From the NCBI RefSeq assembly GCF_003417465.1, contig NZ_QVMV01000002.1, positions 1 to 57,703 on the forward strand: a DNA stretch of 57,703 nt, read 5' to 3'. Under the pieces are notes generated by a model. That model was not told where the DNA came from and did not search any database. It saw nothing but the letters and a program-made list of their open reading frames with translations. Positions 45,456 through 52,352 of this stretch are shown here, piece after piece; positions within the stretch are counted from its first letter, which is position 1, and each line of letters opens with the position of its first letter. The stretch comes from Wenzhouxiangella sp. 15190 (GTDB taxonomy: Bacteria > Pseudomonadota > Gammaproteobacteria > Xanthomonadales > Wenzhouxiangellaceae). The translations under genes and the position numbers were made by a program.

Positions 45456-46139
45456 TTACTCCTCGCCGAAGAAGAAGCCGAGCAGGTGCAGCAGGCTCAG
45501 GAACAGGTTGTAGATGGACACGAACAGGGTGACCGTGGCCATGATGTAGTTGGTCTCACCGCCCCGGACGATCTGCTGGGTCTGGTACAGGATCAGCCCG
45601 CACATCAGCAGGGCGAACATGCCGCTCACCGCCAGGCTTAGGGCCGGCATGCTGAAGATGTAGGCCGCCAGGCCGGCTATGAACGCCACCAGGATGCCGG
45701 CGAACAGCATCGGGCCCATGAAGCTGAAGTCCTTCTTCGTCACCATGGCGAAGCCCGACAGGCCGATGAAGGCCACGCCGGTGGTGCCCATGGCGGCCAT
45801 CACGATCTCGCTGCCGTTGCTGAACATCGTGGTGTAGGCGTTGATGATCGGGCCGATCGTCAGGCCCATGAAGCCGGTCAGGGCAAACGTGGTGACGATG
45901 CCCCAGGCGGAATTGCGCAGGGCCTGGGTGGCGAACAGCAGCCCGAAATAGCCGACCAGGGTGATGATCAGGCCGGGATGCGGCCAGTTGTTGACCATCG
46001 ACAAGGCGGCCGTTCCGGCGCTGAACAGCAGCGTCAGGGCCAGCAGGTTCCAGGTATTGCGCAGCACGCGGCGCGCATTGTCGTCCATCTCGACGGACTG
46101 GCCGCGACTGATTGTCTGTGCACGAAGGTTCTCGCTCAT
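45456..46139 (-). CDS. Bax inhibitor-1 / YccA family membrane protein
   Basis: 227 residues, seven hydrophobic segments. Includes SGFAMVTKKDFSFMG and ends with LFVSIYNLFLSLLHLLGFFFGEE, the C-terminal charged pore-side signature of BI-1/YccA proteins. Bacterial members behave as calcium leak channels or FtsH modulators; the role here is inferred from family only. Ribosome site GAGGA before ATG 46139. Monocistronic. Confidence 0.93.
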   Translation of the reverse strand: MSENLRAQTISRGQSVEMDDNARRVLRNTWNLLALTLLFSAGTAALSMVNNWPHPGLIITLVGYFGLLFATQALRNSAWGIVTTFALTGFMGLTIGPIINAYTTMFSNGSEIVMAAMGTTGVAFIGLSGFAMVTKKDFSFMGPMLFAGILVAFIAGLAAYIFSMPALSLAVSGMFALLMCGLILYQTQQIVRGGETNYIMATVTLFVSIYNLFLSLLHLLGFFFGEE

Positions 46140-46219
46140 TGTGGGCGTTGATCCTCAAGGTTGTGGTGTGTGAACTGCCTATTCTGACCGTGATTCTAGC
46201 AGGAAGGTTTCAACGGAAC

Positions 46220-46259
46220 GGGTTGGCTGGTTAGCTTGTTCGCTGGTTGGCTGGTTCGG
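46220..46259. repeat. Left arm of 40-bp inverted repeat around the S23 gene (type F)
   Basis: Starts GGGTTGGCTGGTTAGCTTG and ends TTGGCTGGTTCGG. Its reverse complement matches 46716-46755 at about 35 of 40 positions. Confidence 0.85.
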
Positions 46260-46331
46260 CGGCCGCGCGGAGTGGCGATCAGTCGGATACCGCTGCTAAA
46301 CTGAAGGCGAAATTGGCTGTAAGCTCTTGGT

Positions 46332-46697
46332 ATGGGGACGATTTCTCGGTTCGAGGATATCGAGGCCTGGAAGGAGGCTCGGGTGTTGGTACAGCACGTC
46401 TATCGCTGCTGTCGGAACACCGCTCTGAGCCGAGATTTCGGACTGCGGGATCAGCTCCAGCGATCGGCGGTTTCGGTGATGGCCAACATCGCCGAGGGCT
46501 TCGAGCGAAAGAATCCCAATGAATTCAGACATTTCCTCCGTGTCGCACGCGGATCGTGTGCCGAGGTGCAATCCCACTTGTACGCCGCACTGGATACGGG
46601 TCAAATCGAAACCGAACAGTTCGAATTCCTGCAAAAACAGGCAATTGGAACCGCGCGCCGGATCAGCGCATTTCAGCGCTACCTGAATACCGATTAG
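46332..46697 (+). CDS. Four-helix bundle protein (S23 / 23S rRNA intervening-sequence type)
   Basis: 121 residues. Begins ISRFEDIEAWKEARVLVQHVY and continues DFGLRDQLQRSAVSVMANIAEGFER, then FRHFLRVARGSCAEVQSHLYAAL: the S23 family pattern of four long helices. Homologues are encoded inside intervening sequences of 23S rRNA genes in Leptospira and Coxiella, and Avd of diversity-generating retroelements shares the fold. Here no rRNA or reverse transcriptase is present, but the gene sits in the loop of a 40-bp inverted repeat. Biochemical role unknown. Confidence 0.9.
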   Translation: MGTISRFEDIEAWKEARVLVQHVYRCCRNTALSRDFGLRDQLQRSAVSVMANIAEGFERKNPNEFRHFLRVARGSCAEVQSHLYAALDTGQIETEQFEFLQKQAIGTARRISAFQRYLNTD

Positions 46698-46715
46698 CAA
46701 CACACCCAGACGCGC

Positions 46716-46782
46716 CGAACCAGCCAACAAGCCAACAAGCAAACCAGCCAACATTGCCTTGCCACCAGCCAACAAATCCTGG
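46716..46782. repeat. Right arm of inverted repeat around the S23 gene plus CCAACAAG run (type F)
   Basis: Starts CCGAACCAGCCAACAAGCC, then AACAAGCAAACCAGCCAAC (to 46753), followed by a further degenerate CCACCAGCCAACAAATCC. The loop between the arms is about 456 nt and holds the whole S23 gene. Confidence 0.85.
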
Positions 46783-46829
46783 CCGCCAGGCAGCGTGCTA
46801 TCGGACTTTTCCGCGAACGTGAAACCGGC

Positions 46830-46835
46830 TACAAT
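46830..46835 (+). promoter_or_regulatory. -10 TACAAT of rplY
   Basis: TACAAT followed by a GC-rich discriminator (GGCGGGC), about 68 nt before ATG 46903. Such discriminators are typical of stringently controlled ribosomal promoters. Confidence 0.5.
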
Positions 46836-46902
46836 GGCGGGCTTGCTCCGGCGGCCTGGTCGCGGGCTGCCGGTTCGTCAACCCTGAAAAGAGACAACTG
46901 TC

Positions 46903-47673
46903 ATGTCGAAGCAATACAAGATTCCGGCAGAAAAGCGTACGGACGTGGGGAAAGGTGCGAGCCGCCGCCTGCGCCGTGCGGGTCGGATCCCCGCCGTGGT
47001 TTACGGCGGCGATCGCGAGCCTGCCAGCATTACCGTCGATCACGACTTCCTGCTGCACGAGGCCCATGAAGAGGCGTTCCATTCCTCCATCCTGGAAATC
47101 AGCGTCGGCAAGAAGAAGGAGAAGGTCGTCCTGCGTGACCTGCAGCGCCATCCCTTCAAGCCGCTGCTGACCCACGCCGACTTCCTGCGCGTGTCCGAAG
47201 ACCACGAGATCCGCATGCAAATCCCGCTGCACTTCACCAACGAAGAGCAGTCGCCGGCCGGCAAGGAAGGCGGTGTGGTCATCTCTCACCAGGTGGTCGA
47301 AGTCGAAGTCGAGGCGCTGCCGCAGAACCTGCCCGAGTACATCGAGGTCGACCTGTCGAAGCTCGAGCCGGGCGAGAGCGTGATGCTCAGCGACATCAAG
47401 CTGCCCGAGGGCGTGATCCTCCCGGTACTCGAGTACGAAGGCGAAGAGCACGACTACTCCCTCGTCTCCGCGCTCTACATCCGTGCCGGCCAGGGTACCG
47501 GCGAAATGGCCGCCGAGGCCGATGCCGCCATGGGTGAAGCCGGCGAAGTCGAGACCATCGGCGAGGAAGAGGAAGCCGAAGCCGCCGAGGGCGAAGAAGC
47601 CGAAGGCGAGGAAGGCGAGGAAGCCGAAGGCGAGAAGTCCGAGGACGACGACGAGTCCAAGAAGGACCACTAG
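46903..47673 (+). CDS. rplY: 50S ribosomal protein L25 / general stress protein Ctc
   Basis: 256 residues, the long (Ctc/TL5) form. The N-terminal 5S-rRNA-binding L25 domain (DVGKGASRRLRRAGRIPAVVYGG) is followed by the beta-rich Ctc domain (about 95-190, EVEVEALPQNLPEYIEVDL). A very acidic Glu/Ala/Gly tail of ~60 residues follows, with EGEEAEGE repeats, ending KKDH. The low-complexity tail is the only odd part. Followed by pth and ychF in the usual order. Confidence 0.96.
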   Translation: MSKQYKIPAEKRTDVGKGASRRLRRAGRIPAVVYGGDREPASITVDHDFLLHEAHEEAFHSSILEISVGKKKEKVVLRDLQRHPFKPLLTHADFLRVSEDHEIRMQIPLHFTNEEQSPAGKEGGVVISHQVVEVEVEALPQNLPEYIEVDLSKLEPGESVMLSDIKLPEGVILPVLEYEGEEHDYSLVSALYIRAGQGTGEMAAEADAAMGEAGEVETIGEEEEAEAAEGEEAEGEEGEEAEGEKSEDDDESKKDH

Positions 47674-47689
47674 TTGAAGGACCACTAGT
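47661..47689 (+). repeat. 14-bp tandem duplication at the rplY/pth junction
   Basis: GAAGGACCACTAGT occurs at 47661-47674 and again at 47676-47689. The first copy holds the rplY stop TAG. The second holds a second TAG, a GAAGG ribosome site and the first two bases of the pth GTG start. Confidence 0.85.
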
Positions 47690-48266
47690 GAGCGATCGCT
47701 GGCTGATCGTCGGCCTGGGTAACCCGGGCAGCAAGTACGAAAGAACCCGGCACAACGCCGGGTTCTGGTTTCTCGACGCCCTCGAACGCAAGCAGCCGCT
47801 GGGCCTCAAGCCCAACAAGAAACTCCACGGCGAGGCGGCCAAGACACCATTTGCCGGGGCTGATTGCGTGTTCCTGCGCCCGGACACATTCATGAACGAG
47901 TCGGGCCGGGCAGTGCGTGCGGCGGCCGACTACTTCGACGTGGTGCCCGAGCGCGTGGTCGTGGCCTATGACGATCTCGATCTGCCGCCCGGCACCGTCA
48001 AGCTCAAGCAGGGCGGTGGCCATGGCGGTCACAACGGTCTGAGAAGCACTTTCAGCCACCTGGGCAGCCCGAACTTCTGGCGCGTGCGAATCGGCATCGG
48101 CCATCCCGGCATCAAGGAAGCCGTAACGCCGTGGGTGCTCAGTCGCGCCGGAGCCGAGGACGAAAAAGCCATCCAGAACGCCGCAGAGCGCGCTGCAGAC
48201 GCCTTGCCGGACCTGCTGGAGGGCAACCCGGGCGAGGCCATGAAAAGGTTGCATACAAAGCCGTGA
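47688..48266 (+). CDS. pth: Peptidyl-tRNA hydrolase
   Basis: 192 residues, GTG start 47688. Releases peptides from stalled peptidyl-tRNAs. Active-site region IVGLGNPGSKYERTRHNAGFW with the catalytic His, then FLRPDTFMNESGRAV and KLKQGGGHGGHNGLRS, all conserved Pth motifs. The start lies in the duplicated junction with rplY. Confidence 0.96.
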   Translation: MSDRWLIVGLGNPGSKYERTRHNAGFWFLDALERKQPLGLKPNKKLHGEAAKTPFAGADCVFLRPDTFMNESGRAVRAAADYFDVVPERVVVAYDDLDLPPGTVKLKQGGGHGGHNGLRSTFSHLGSPNFWRVRIGIGHPGIKEAVTPWVLSRAGAEDEKAIQNAAERAADALPDLLEGNPGEAMKRLHTKP

Positions 48267-48270
48267 TTCT

Positions 48271-48519
48271 GTCGTCCCGGAATTTGCGCGAGCAAATATC
48301 CGGGACCTCGCACGCCGAAATCCGGCAACAATGATGTGTCGTCCCGGCCCCGGATCAGGTCCGGGCAGGCTCTTGAGCCGGGACCTGAAACACGGCAAGA
48401 ACATATGTCGTCCCGGCCTTGAGCCGGGACCTCGCACGCCGGATTGCGGCACGATTTGGCTCACTGCCGCCGTAAAAGTGCGAGATCCCGGATAACGCCT
48501 GCGGCGTTTCCGGGACGAC
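48271..48519. repeat. Type-C REP-like array of four units
   Basis: Four CCCGG...CCGGG palindromes: 48271-48315 (with AATTTGCGCGAGCAAAT in the loop), 48337-48387, 48407-48436 and 48478-48519 (inverted). This 347-bp gap between pth and ychF contains nothing else except the type-E unit that follows. Confidence 0.8.
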
Positions 48520-48540
48520 AATGCTTTCCAACGAAAGTCG

Positions 48541-48580
48541 TCGTAGGATGCGTGAAGGCCGCAGGCCGTAACGCATCATC
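48541..48580. repeat. Type-E palindrome before ychF
   Basis: TCGTAGGATGCGTGAAGGCC and GGCCGTAACGCATCATC face each other. Confidence 0.7.
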
Positions 48581-48613
48581 AATACCAACCAATCGAGCAA
48601 CGCGAGAAAACCC

Positions 48614-49705
48614 ATGGGCTTCAAATGCGGCATCGTCGGCCTCCCCAACGTGGGCAAATCGACGCTCTTCAACTGCCTGACCAAAGCCGGCATCCAGGCC
48701 GAGAACTATCCGTTCTGCACCATCGAGCCCAATGTCGGCATGGTGCCCGTGCCCGACCCGCGCCTGGATGAACTGGCGGCCATCGTCAAGCCCGAGAAGG
48801 TCATCCCGACGATGATGCAGTTCGTCGACATCGCCGGGCTGGTCGCCGGCGCCTCGAAGGGGGAGGGCCTGGGCAACCAGTTCCTGGCCCACATCCGCGA
48901 GACCGATGCCATCGCCCATATCGTGCGCTGCTTCGAGGACGACGACGTCACGCACGTTTCTGGCCGCGTCGACCCGGTCTCCGACATCGAGACCATCGAC
49001 ACCGAACTGTGCCTGGCCGACCTCGACGTTGCCGAAAAGGCGCTCGACAAGGTCAGCCGCCAGACCAAGTCCGGCGACAAGGAAGCCATCCGCCAGGCGA
49101 AACTGCTCGAGCGCGTCGTCGCCCACCTGGGCGAGGGCAGGCCCCTGCGCAGCTTCGAGATGGACGACGAAGATCGCAAGATGCTGCGCACCTGGCAGTT
49201 CATCACCCGCAAGCCGGTGCTCTACGTGGCCAACGTCGACGACAGCGCGAGCGAGGACAACGACCACGTCCGGGCGGTACGCGAGCATGCCGCGGCCGAA
49301 AATGCCGAGGTGGTCGTGCTGTGCGCGGCCATGGAAGCCGAACTGGCCGAGCTCGACGAGGACGAACAGGCCGAGTTCCTGGCCGACCTGGGCCAGGACG
49401 AGCCGGGCCTGCATCGCCTGATCCGCACCGGCTACGCGCTACTGGACCTGCTCACCTTCTTCACGGCGGGCCCGAAGGAAGTACGCGCCTGGACGGTCAA
49501 GAAGGGCTCCACGGCCCCGCAGGCCGCCGGGCGCATCCACACCGACTTCGAAAAAGGCTTCATCCGCGCCGAAGTCACCGCCTACGACGACTACATCGCC
49601 TGCAACGGCGAAGCCGGCGCCAAGGCCGCCGGCAAACTCCGCCTGGAAGGCAAGGAATACATCGTCCAGGAAGGCGACGTCATGCACTTCCGCTTCAACG
49701 TCTAA
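48614..49705 (+). CDS. ychF: Ribosome-binding ATPase YchF
   Basis: 363 residues. Obg-related P-loop protein that prefers ATP. G1 is [16 protein letters not shown]2 region [12 protein letters not shown], and G3 [20 protein letters not shown]. The NxxE/NVDD replacement at G4 (LYVANVDD) explains the relaxed specificity. The C-terminal TGS domain has [20 protein letters not shown] and ends DVMHFRFNV, as usual. Immediate neighbour of pth in many gammaproteobacteria. Confidence 0.97.
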   Translation: MGFKCGIVGLPNVGKSTLFNCLTKAGIQAENYPFCTIEPNVGMVPVPDPRLDELAAIVKPEKVIPTMMQFVDIAGLVAGASKGEGLGNQFLAHIRETDAIAHIVRCFEDDDVTHVSGRVDPVSDIETIDTELCLADLDVAEKALDKVSRQTKSGDKEAIRQAKLLERVVAHLGEGRPLRSFEMDDEDRKMLRTWQFITRKPVLYVANVDDSASEDNDHVRAVREHAAAENAEVVVLCAAMEAELAELDEDEQAEFLADLGQDEPGLHRLIRTGYALLDLLTFFTAGPKEVRAWTVKKGSTAPQAAGRIHTDFEKGFIRAEVTAYDDYIACNGEAGAKAAGKLRLEGKEYIVQEGDVMHFRFNV

Positions 49706-49714
49706 ACCACCCCT

Positions 49715-49830
49715 GTCGTCCCGGAATTTGCGCCAGCAAATATCCGGGACCCCGCACGCACCCGCGGGCACGGCCCCACTGAGCGGCAACAGCATAGGTG
49801 TGAGATCCCGGCTCAAGGCCGGGATGACAG
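49715..49830. repeat. Type-C REP-like palindromes (two units) after ychF
   Basis: GTCGTCCCGGAATTTGCGCC ... ATATCCGGGACCCCGCAC (49715-49757) and, inverted, GAGATCCCGGCTCAAGGCC ... GGGATGACAG (49802-49830). Confidence 0.75.
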
Positions 49831-49905
49831 GGAGGAACTGCGGCCAGAGTGGCACCAGTCCAGGCAAAGTGCCAAAATGGAAATGTGCTCCAGAGAGGTG
49901 CTCTT

Positions 49906-50130
49906 ATGAGTCGACAGAAAATTGAGGACGAAGCTCTCCACCTACCACGACAGGAGCGGGCAAAACTGGCTCAACGCTTGCTCCTGAGCCTGGATGATCC
50001 GTCTTCGGATGAGTTGCGTGCGGAATGGCTGGAAGAGGCTCAACGCCGGGCCGAAGAACTGGATCGTGGCTCAGTAAAGCCTGTACCGGCTGATGAGGTC
50101 TTGACGAAAGCACGCTCATTGACTGAATGA
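49906..50130 (+). CDS. Addiction-module antitoxin (RelE/ParE-partner type) 1
   Basis: 74 residues from ATG 49906 with AGAGAGG upstream. Short helical protein with LHLPRQERAKLAQRLLLSLDDPSSDELRAEWLEEAQRR, the layout of the family annotated as putative addiction module component. Overlaps the toxin gene by 4 bp (ATGA). Confidence 0.85.
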   Translation: MSRQKIEDEALHLPRQERAKLAQRLLLSLDDPSSDELRAEWLEEAQRRAEELDRGSVKPVPADEVLTKARSLTE

Positions 50131-50420
50131 GCTACAGGTTTCACCCCTCGGCAGAGGCTGAGTTTCTGGACGCAGTTAGCTACTACGAATCCAGGGCCTT
50201 TGGTTTGGGTGCCGCTTTCATTGCGGAATTCGAGGCTCTTGCCAATCTGATTGCTGAGTCACCCAAGGCCTGGCAAGTCGAACTTCGTCCAGATATTCGC
50301 AGCGCACCCTTGCGACGATTTCCCGTTTCAATCATTTATCGAGAGCAGTTGAACGGGTTTGAAATTCTGGCTGTCGCACACCAGCGGCGACATCCACAAT
50401 ATTGGCTTGGCAGGACATAG
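50127..50420 (+). CDS. ParE/RelE-type toxin 1
   Basis: 97 residues. RelE/ParE fold: FHPSAEAEFLDAVSYYESRAFGLG at the N-terminus, then LRRFPVSIIYRE and AVAHQRRHPQYWLGR at the C-terminus. The His/Arg-rich end is that of ParE-like gyrase or ribosome toxins. A paralogue lies at 50705 on the other strand. Confidence 0.88.
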   Translation: MSYRFHPSAEAEFLDAVSYYESRAFGLGAAFIAEFEALANLIAESPKAWQVELRPDIRSAPLRRFPVSIIYREQLNGFEILAVAHQRRHPQYWLGRT

Positions 50421-50421
50421 C

Positions 50422-50619
50422 ATGCGCTCAGACAATCGAGAAGTTACCGAGAAGGTTAACCGGGGTGGAAAGAAAGCCACAAAGCGGGTCGATATGGACC
50501 ATGCATTCAGCGCAACCGCGCCGCTCGTAAGGCTGAGTAATACAGTCGTGATCTATTCGGAACCCCTCAGTTCGGTTGCGCAAGATGAGTGGGAGGCCCT
50601 CCGCTGTCCTCGAAGTTGA
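50422..50619 (+). CDS. Short hypothetical ORF after ParE-like toxin
   Basis: 65 residues from ATG 50422, 2 nt after the toxin gene. No family recognised, no clear ribosome site; basic first half, then a hydrophobic SNTVVIYSEPLSS. May be a real third gene of the module or non-coding. Confidence 0.25.
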   Translation: MRSDNREVTEKVNRGGKKATKRVDMDHAFSATAPLVRLSNTVVIYSEPLSSVAQDEWEALRCPRS

Positions 50620-50658
50620 TCCCCTCGCTCCGAGCGATCCTCAATGAAGAACCGGAAA

Positions 50659-50690
50659 GATGCGTTGCGCTTGCGCTCCACCCATCCTAC
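50659..50690. repeat. Type-E-like palindrome variant
   Basis: GATGCGTTGCGC and GCGCTCCACCCATCC, a GATGCGT/ATCC palindrome between the two converging toxin modules. Confidence 0.5.
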
Positions 50691-50704
50691 GGCGCTGTCT
50701 GAGT

Positions 50705-51019
50705 TCAGGGCTTGACCCGGTTGCGCCAATAGCCCGGCTTTCTGGAGTGGTGCGCAAATGCAACTACAATAATTTCTTGAGCGCTTTCAACGACAACAAT
50801 GTCGAACGGAAAGCGCCGAAGAATTAGTCGTCTCGCACCTTTCGAACCGGCATGACCCGGCATGGGGGAGAGTGGGACAATCCCCTCCTCAATTAAGTAA
50901 AGCCCAGCATTAACAGCGTCGATGAAATCGGTTCCCAGGCCGCGTCGTTCAGTTTCGTACCAGGCAGCAGCTGCCTCTGCTTCTTCGCTGGCCTCCCTGA
51001 GAACACGGACTCTTGGCAC
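50705..51019 (-). CDS. ParE/RelE-type toxin 2
   Basis: 104 residues. Same pattern as toxin 1: REASEEAEAAAAWYETERRGLGTDFI, ILRRFPFDIVVVE and VVAFAHHSRKPGYWRNR. Its start overlaps the antitoxin stop by one base. Intact length. Confidence 0.88.
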   Translation of the reverse strand: MPRVRVLREASEEAEAAAAWYETERRGLGTDFIDAVNAGLYLIEEGIVPLSPMPGHAGSKGARRLILRRFPFDIVVVESAQEIIVVAFAHHSRKPGYWRNRVKP

Positions 51020-51258
51020 TAAGCGCTCTCGATTTTGGCTTGTAGCCGTCGTCGGAACTCAGCCCGGTCAATCAATTCAGCCTGCCCCTCCTCGATTTCA
51101 TTGATGCGAAGCATGATCTCTCGATCCCAAGCGTCTTCGACATCGTTGTCTCGGGGCGCATCCAGGCTTTGAAGTAACTCATGAGCCAACTCTGCCCTAT
51201 CGGCTTCGGAAAGCGCCAGAACCTCGGAACGTAATCGATGAAGTGGTTCTGTGGCCAT
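51019..51258 (-). CDS. Addiction-module antitoxin (RelE/ParE-partner type) 2
   Basis: 79 residues from ATG 51258, with CGGAGG 4 nt upstream. LHRLRSEVLALSEADRAELAHELLQSLDAP is the same helical layout as antitoxin 1, with a C-terminal Glu/Arg-rich toxin-binding part. Together with toxin 2 it forms a module convergent to module 1. Confidence 0.85.
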   Translation of the reverse strand: MATEPLHRLRSEVLALSEADRAELAHELLQSLDAPRDNDVEDAWDREIMLRINEIEEGQAELIDRAEFRRRLQAKIESA

Positions 51259-51309
51259 GGGACCTCCGGATCTTGATGGTGAGCCTATGTTATCGCCCAT
51301 TTCCAGTCG

Positions 51310-51400
51310 CCACAATCGGCTTTCCCCACAGTGCCGCAGGATGCATGAAGGCGAAGCCGTAACGCATCAAACAAGCCAACCAGCCAACCAGCCAACCCGT
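51310..51400. repeat. Type-E plus type-F repeat inserted behind pilD, with duplicated flank
   Basis: CCACAATCGGCTTTCCCCA (51310-51328) matches 51420-51438 inside pilD at 18 of 19 positions. Between them lie a type-E palindrome (CAGGATGCATGAAGGCG ... CGTAACGCATC, 51337-51369) and a type-F run (AAGCCAACCAGCCAACCAGC, from 51373). Confidence 0.65.
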
Positions 51401-52272
51401 CAGGGATACAACCAAAACTCCACAATCGGCTCTCCCCAAAGCAAGGCGATCCACCCCGCGGCCGCCAGGTACGGCCCGAAGGCGATCGGCACTTCCTTGC
51501 CCCGGCGCGTGGCGATCATGATGGCGATGCCGGAGATCGCGCCTACCAACGACGCCAGCAGGATGACCACCGGCAACACCTGCCAGCCCATCCAGGCGCC
51601 CACGGCCGCCAGCAGCTTGAAATCGCCGTAGCCCATGCCTTCCTTGCCGGTGAGCAGCCTGAACAGGTGAAACACCGCCCACAGCGACAGGTAACCGGCA
51701 ATCGCGCCGATCACGGCGTCCTCCAGGCTGGCGAACAGCCCCAGCCACAGGTTCAGCCCCAGGCCCAGCCACATCAGGGGCAGGGTGATCTGATCGGGCA
51801 GCAACTGGTAGTCGAAGTCGATGCCGGTGGCCACGATCAGCATCCAGGTGAACACCAGCGCGGCCAGCCCCTCGGGCGTGGCGCCGAAATGCAGGATCAC
51901 CGCCGCCGAGAGAACGGCCGTGACCAGCTCGCCCAGCGGATAACGCCAGGAAATCGCCTCGCCGCAGTGCCGGCACTTGCGCCCCAGCACCAGCCAGCTC
52001 AAGACAGGAATATTGTCGTACCAGGCAATGCCCTTCTCGCATTTCGGGCAGTGCGAGCGCTGGACCACCAGCCCGGGCGGCGCCGGCTCGGCCTGGTCGA
52101 TCTCGAGCAGCTCGCGGCATTGACAGCGCCAGTCGTGAAACAGCCGCGCCGGCAGGCGCAGAATCACGACGTTGAGAAAGCTGCCCACAACCAGCCCGAA
52201 AACGAAAACGGCGGTCGCAAGGACCGCCGGCGGCAGAGCATTCAAAGATTCAAGAAATTCCACCCAAATCAC
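51400..52272 (-). CDS. pilD: Prepilin peptidase / methyltransferase PilD
   Basis: 290 residues. Cleaves prepilin leader peptides and N-methylates the new Phe. Cytoplasmic Zn-type Cys pairs CPKCEKGI and CRHCGEAI near 70-100. The catalytic aspartates are in GIDFDYQLLPDQITLP and GYGDFKLLAAVGAWMG. About eight hydrophobic segments. Last gene of pilB-ank-pilC-pilD; its 3' end carries a repeat insertion. Confidence 0.95.
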   Translation of the reverse strand: MIWVEFLESLNALPPAVLATAVFVFGLVVGSFLNVVILRLPARLFHDWRCQCRELLEIDQAEPAPPGLVVQRSHCPKCEKGIAWYDNIPVLSWLVLGRKCRHCGEAISWRYPLGELVTAVLSAAVILHFGATPEGLAALVFTWMLIVATGIDFDYQLLPDQITLPLMWLGLGLNLWLGLFASLEDAVIGAIAGYLSLWAVFHLFRLLTGKEGMGYGDFKLLAAVGAWMGWQVLPVVILLASLVGAISGIAIMIATRRGKEVPIAFGPYLAAAGWIALLWGEPIVEFWLYP

Positions 52273-52317
52273 CCTCTATCACTGGCCACCGGAGCAAACG
52301 CCCCGGCGCCCGAAACC

Positions 52318-52347
52318 TTCACACTTAACACTTCAAACTTAGCACTA
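52318..52347 (-). repeat. Type-D heptad array between pilC and pilD
   Basis: CTTCACA, CTTAACA, CTTCAAA, CTTAGCA on the plus strand. Unlike the other two arrays it does not adjoin a start codon. Confidence 0.75.
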
Positions 52348-52352
52348 AGGTT

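Noticed and set aside
46220-46782. A true 23S rRNA intervening sequence
   Set aside because: No rRNA sequence flanks the element; neighbours are a BI-1 gene and rplY.
51290-52120. Alternative-frame ORF over pilD
   Set aside because: Only its last residues resemble PilD, because of the duplicated flank; the rest is Arg/Ala/Gly-rich frame shadow of pilD.
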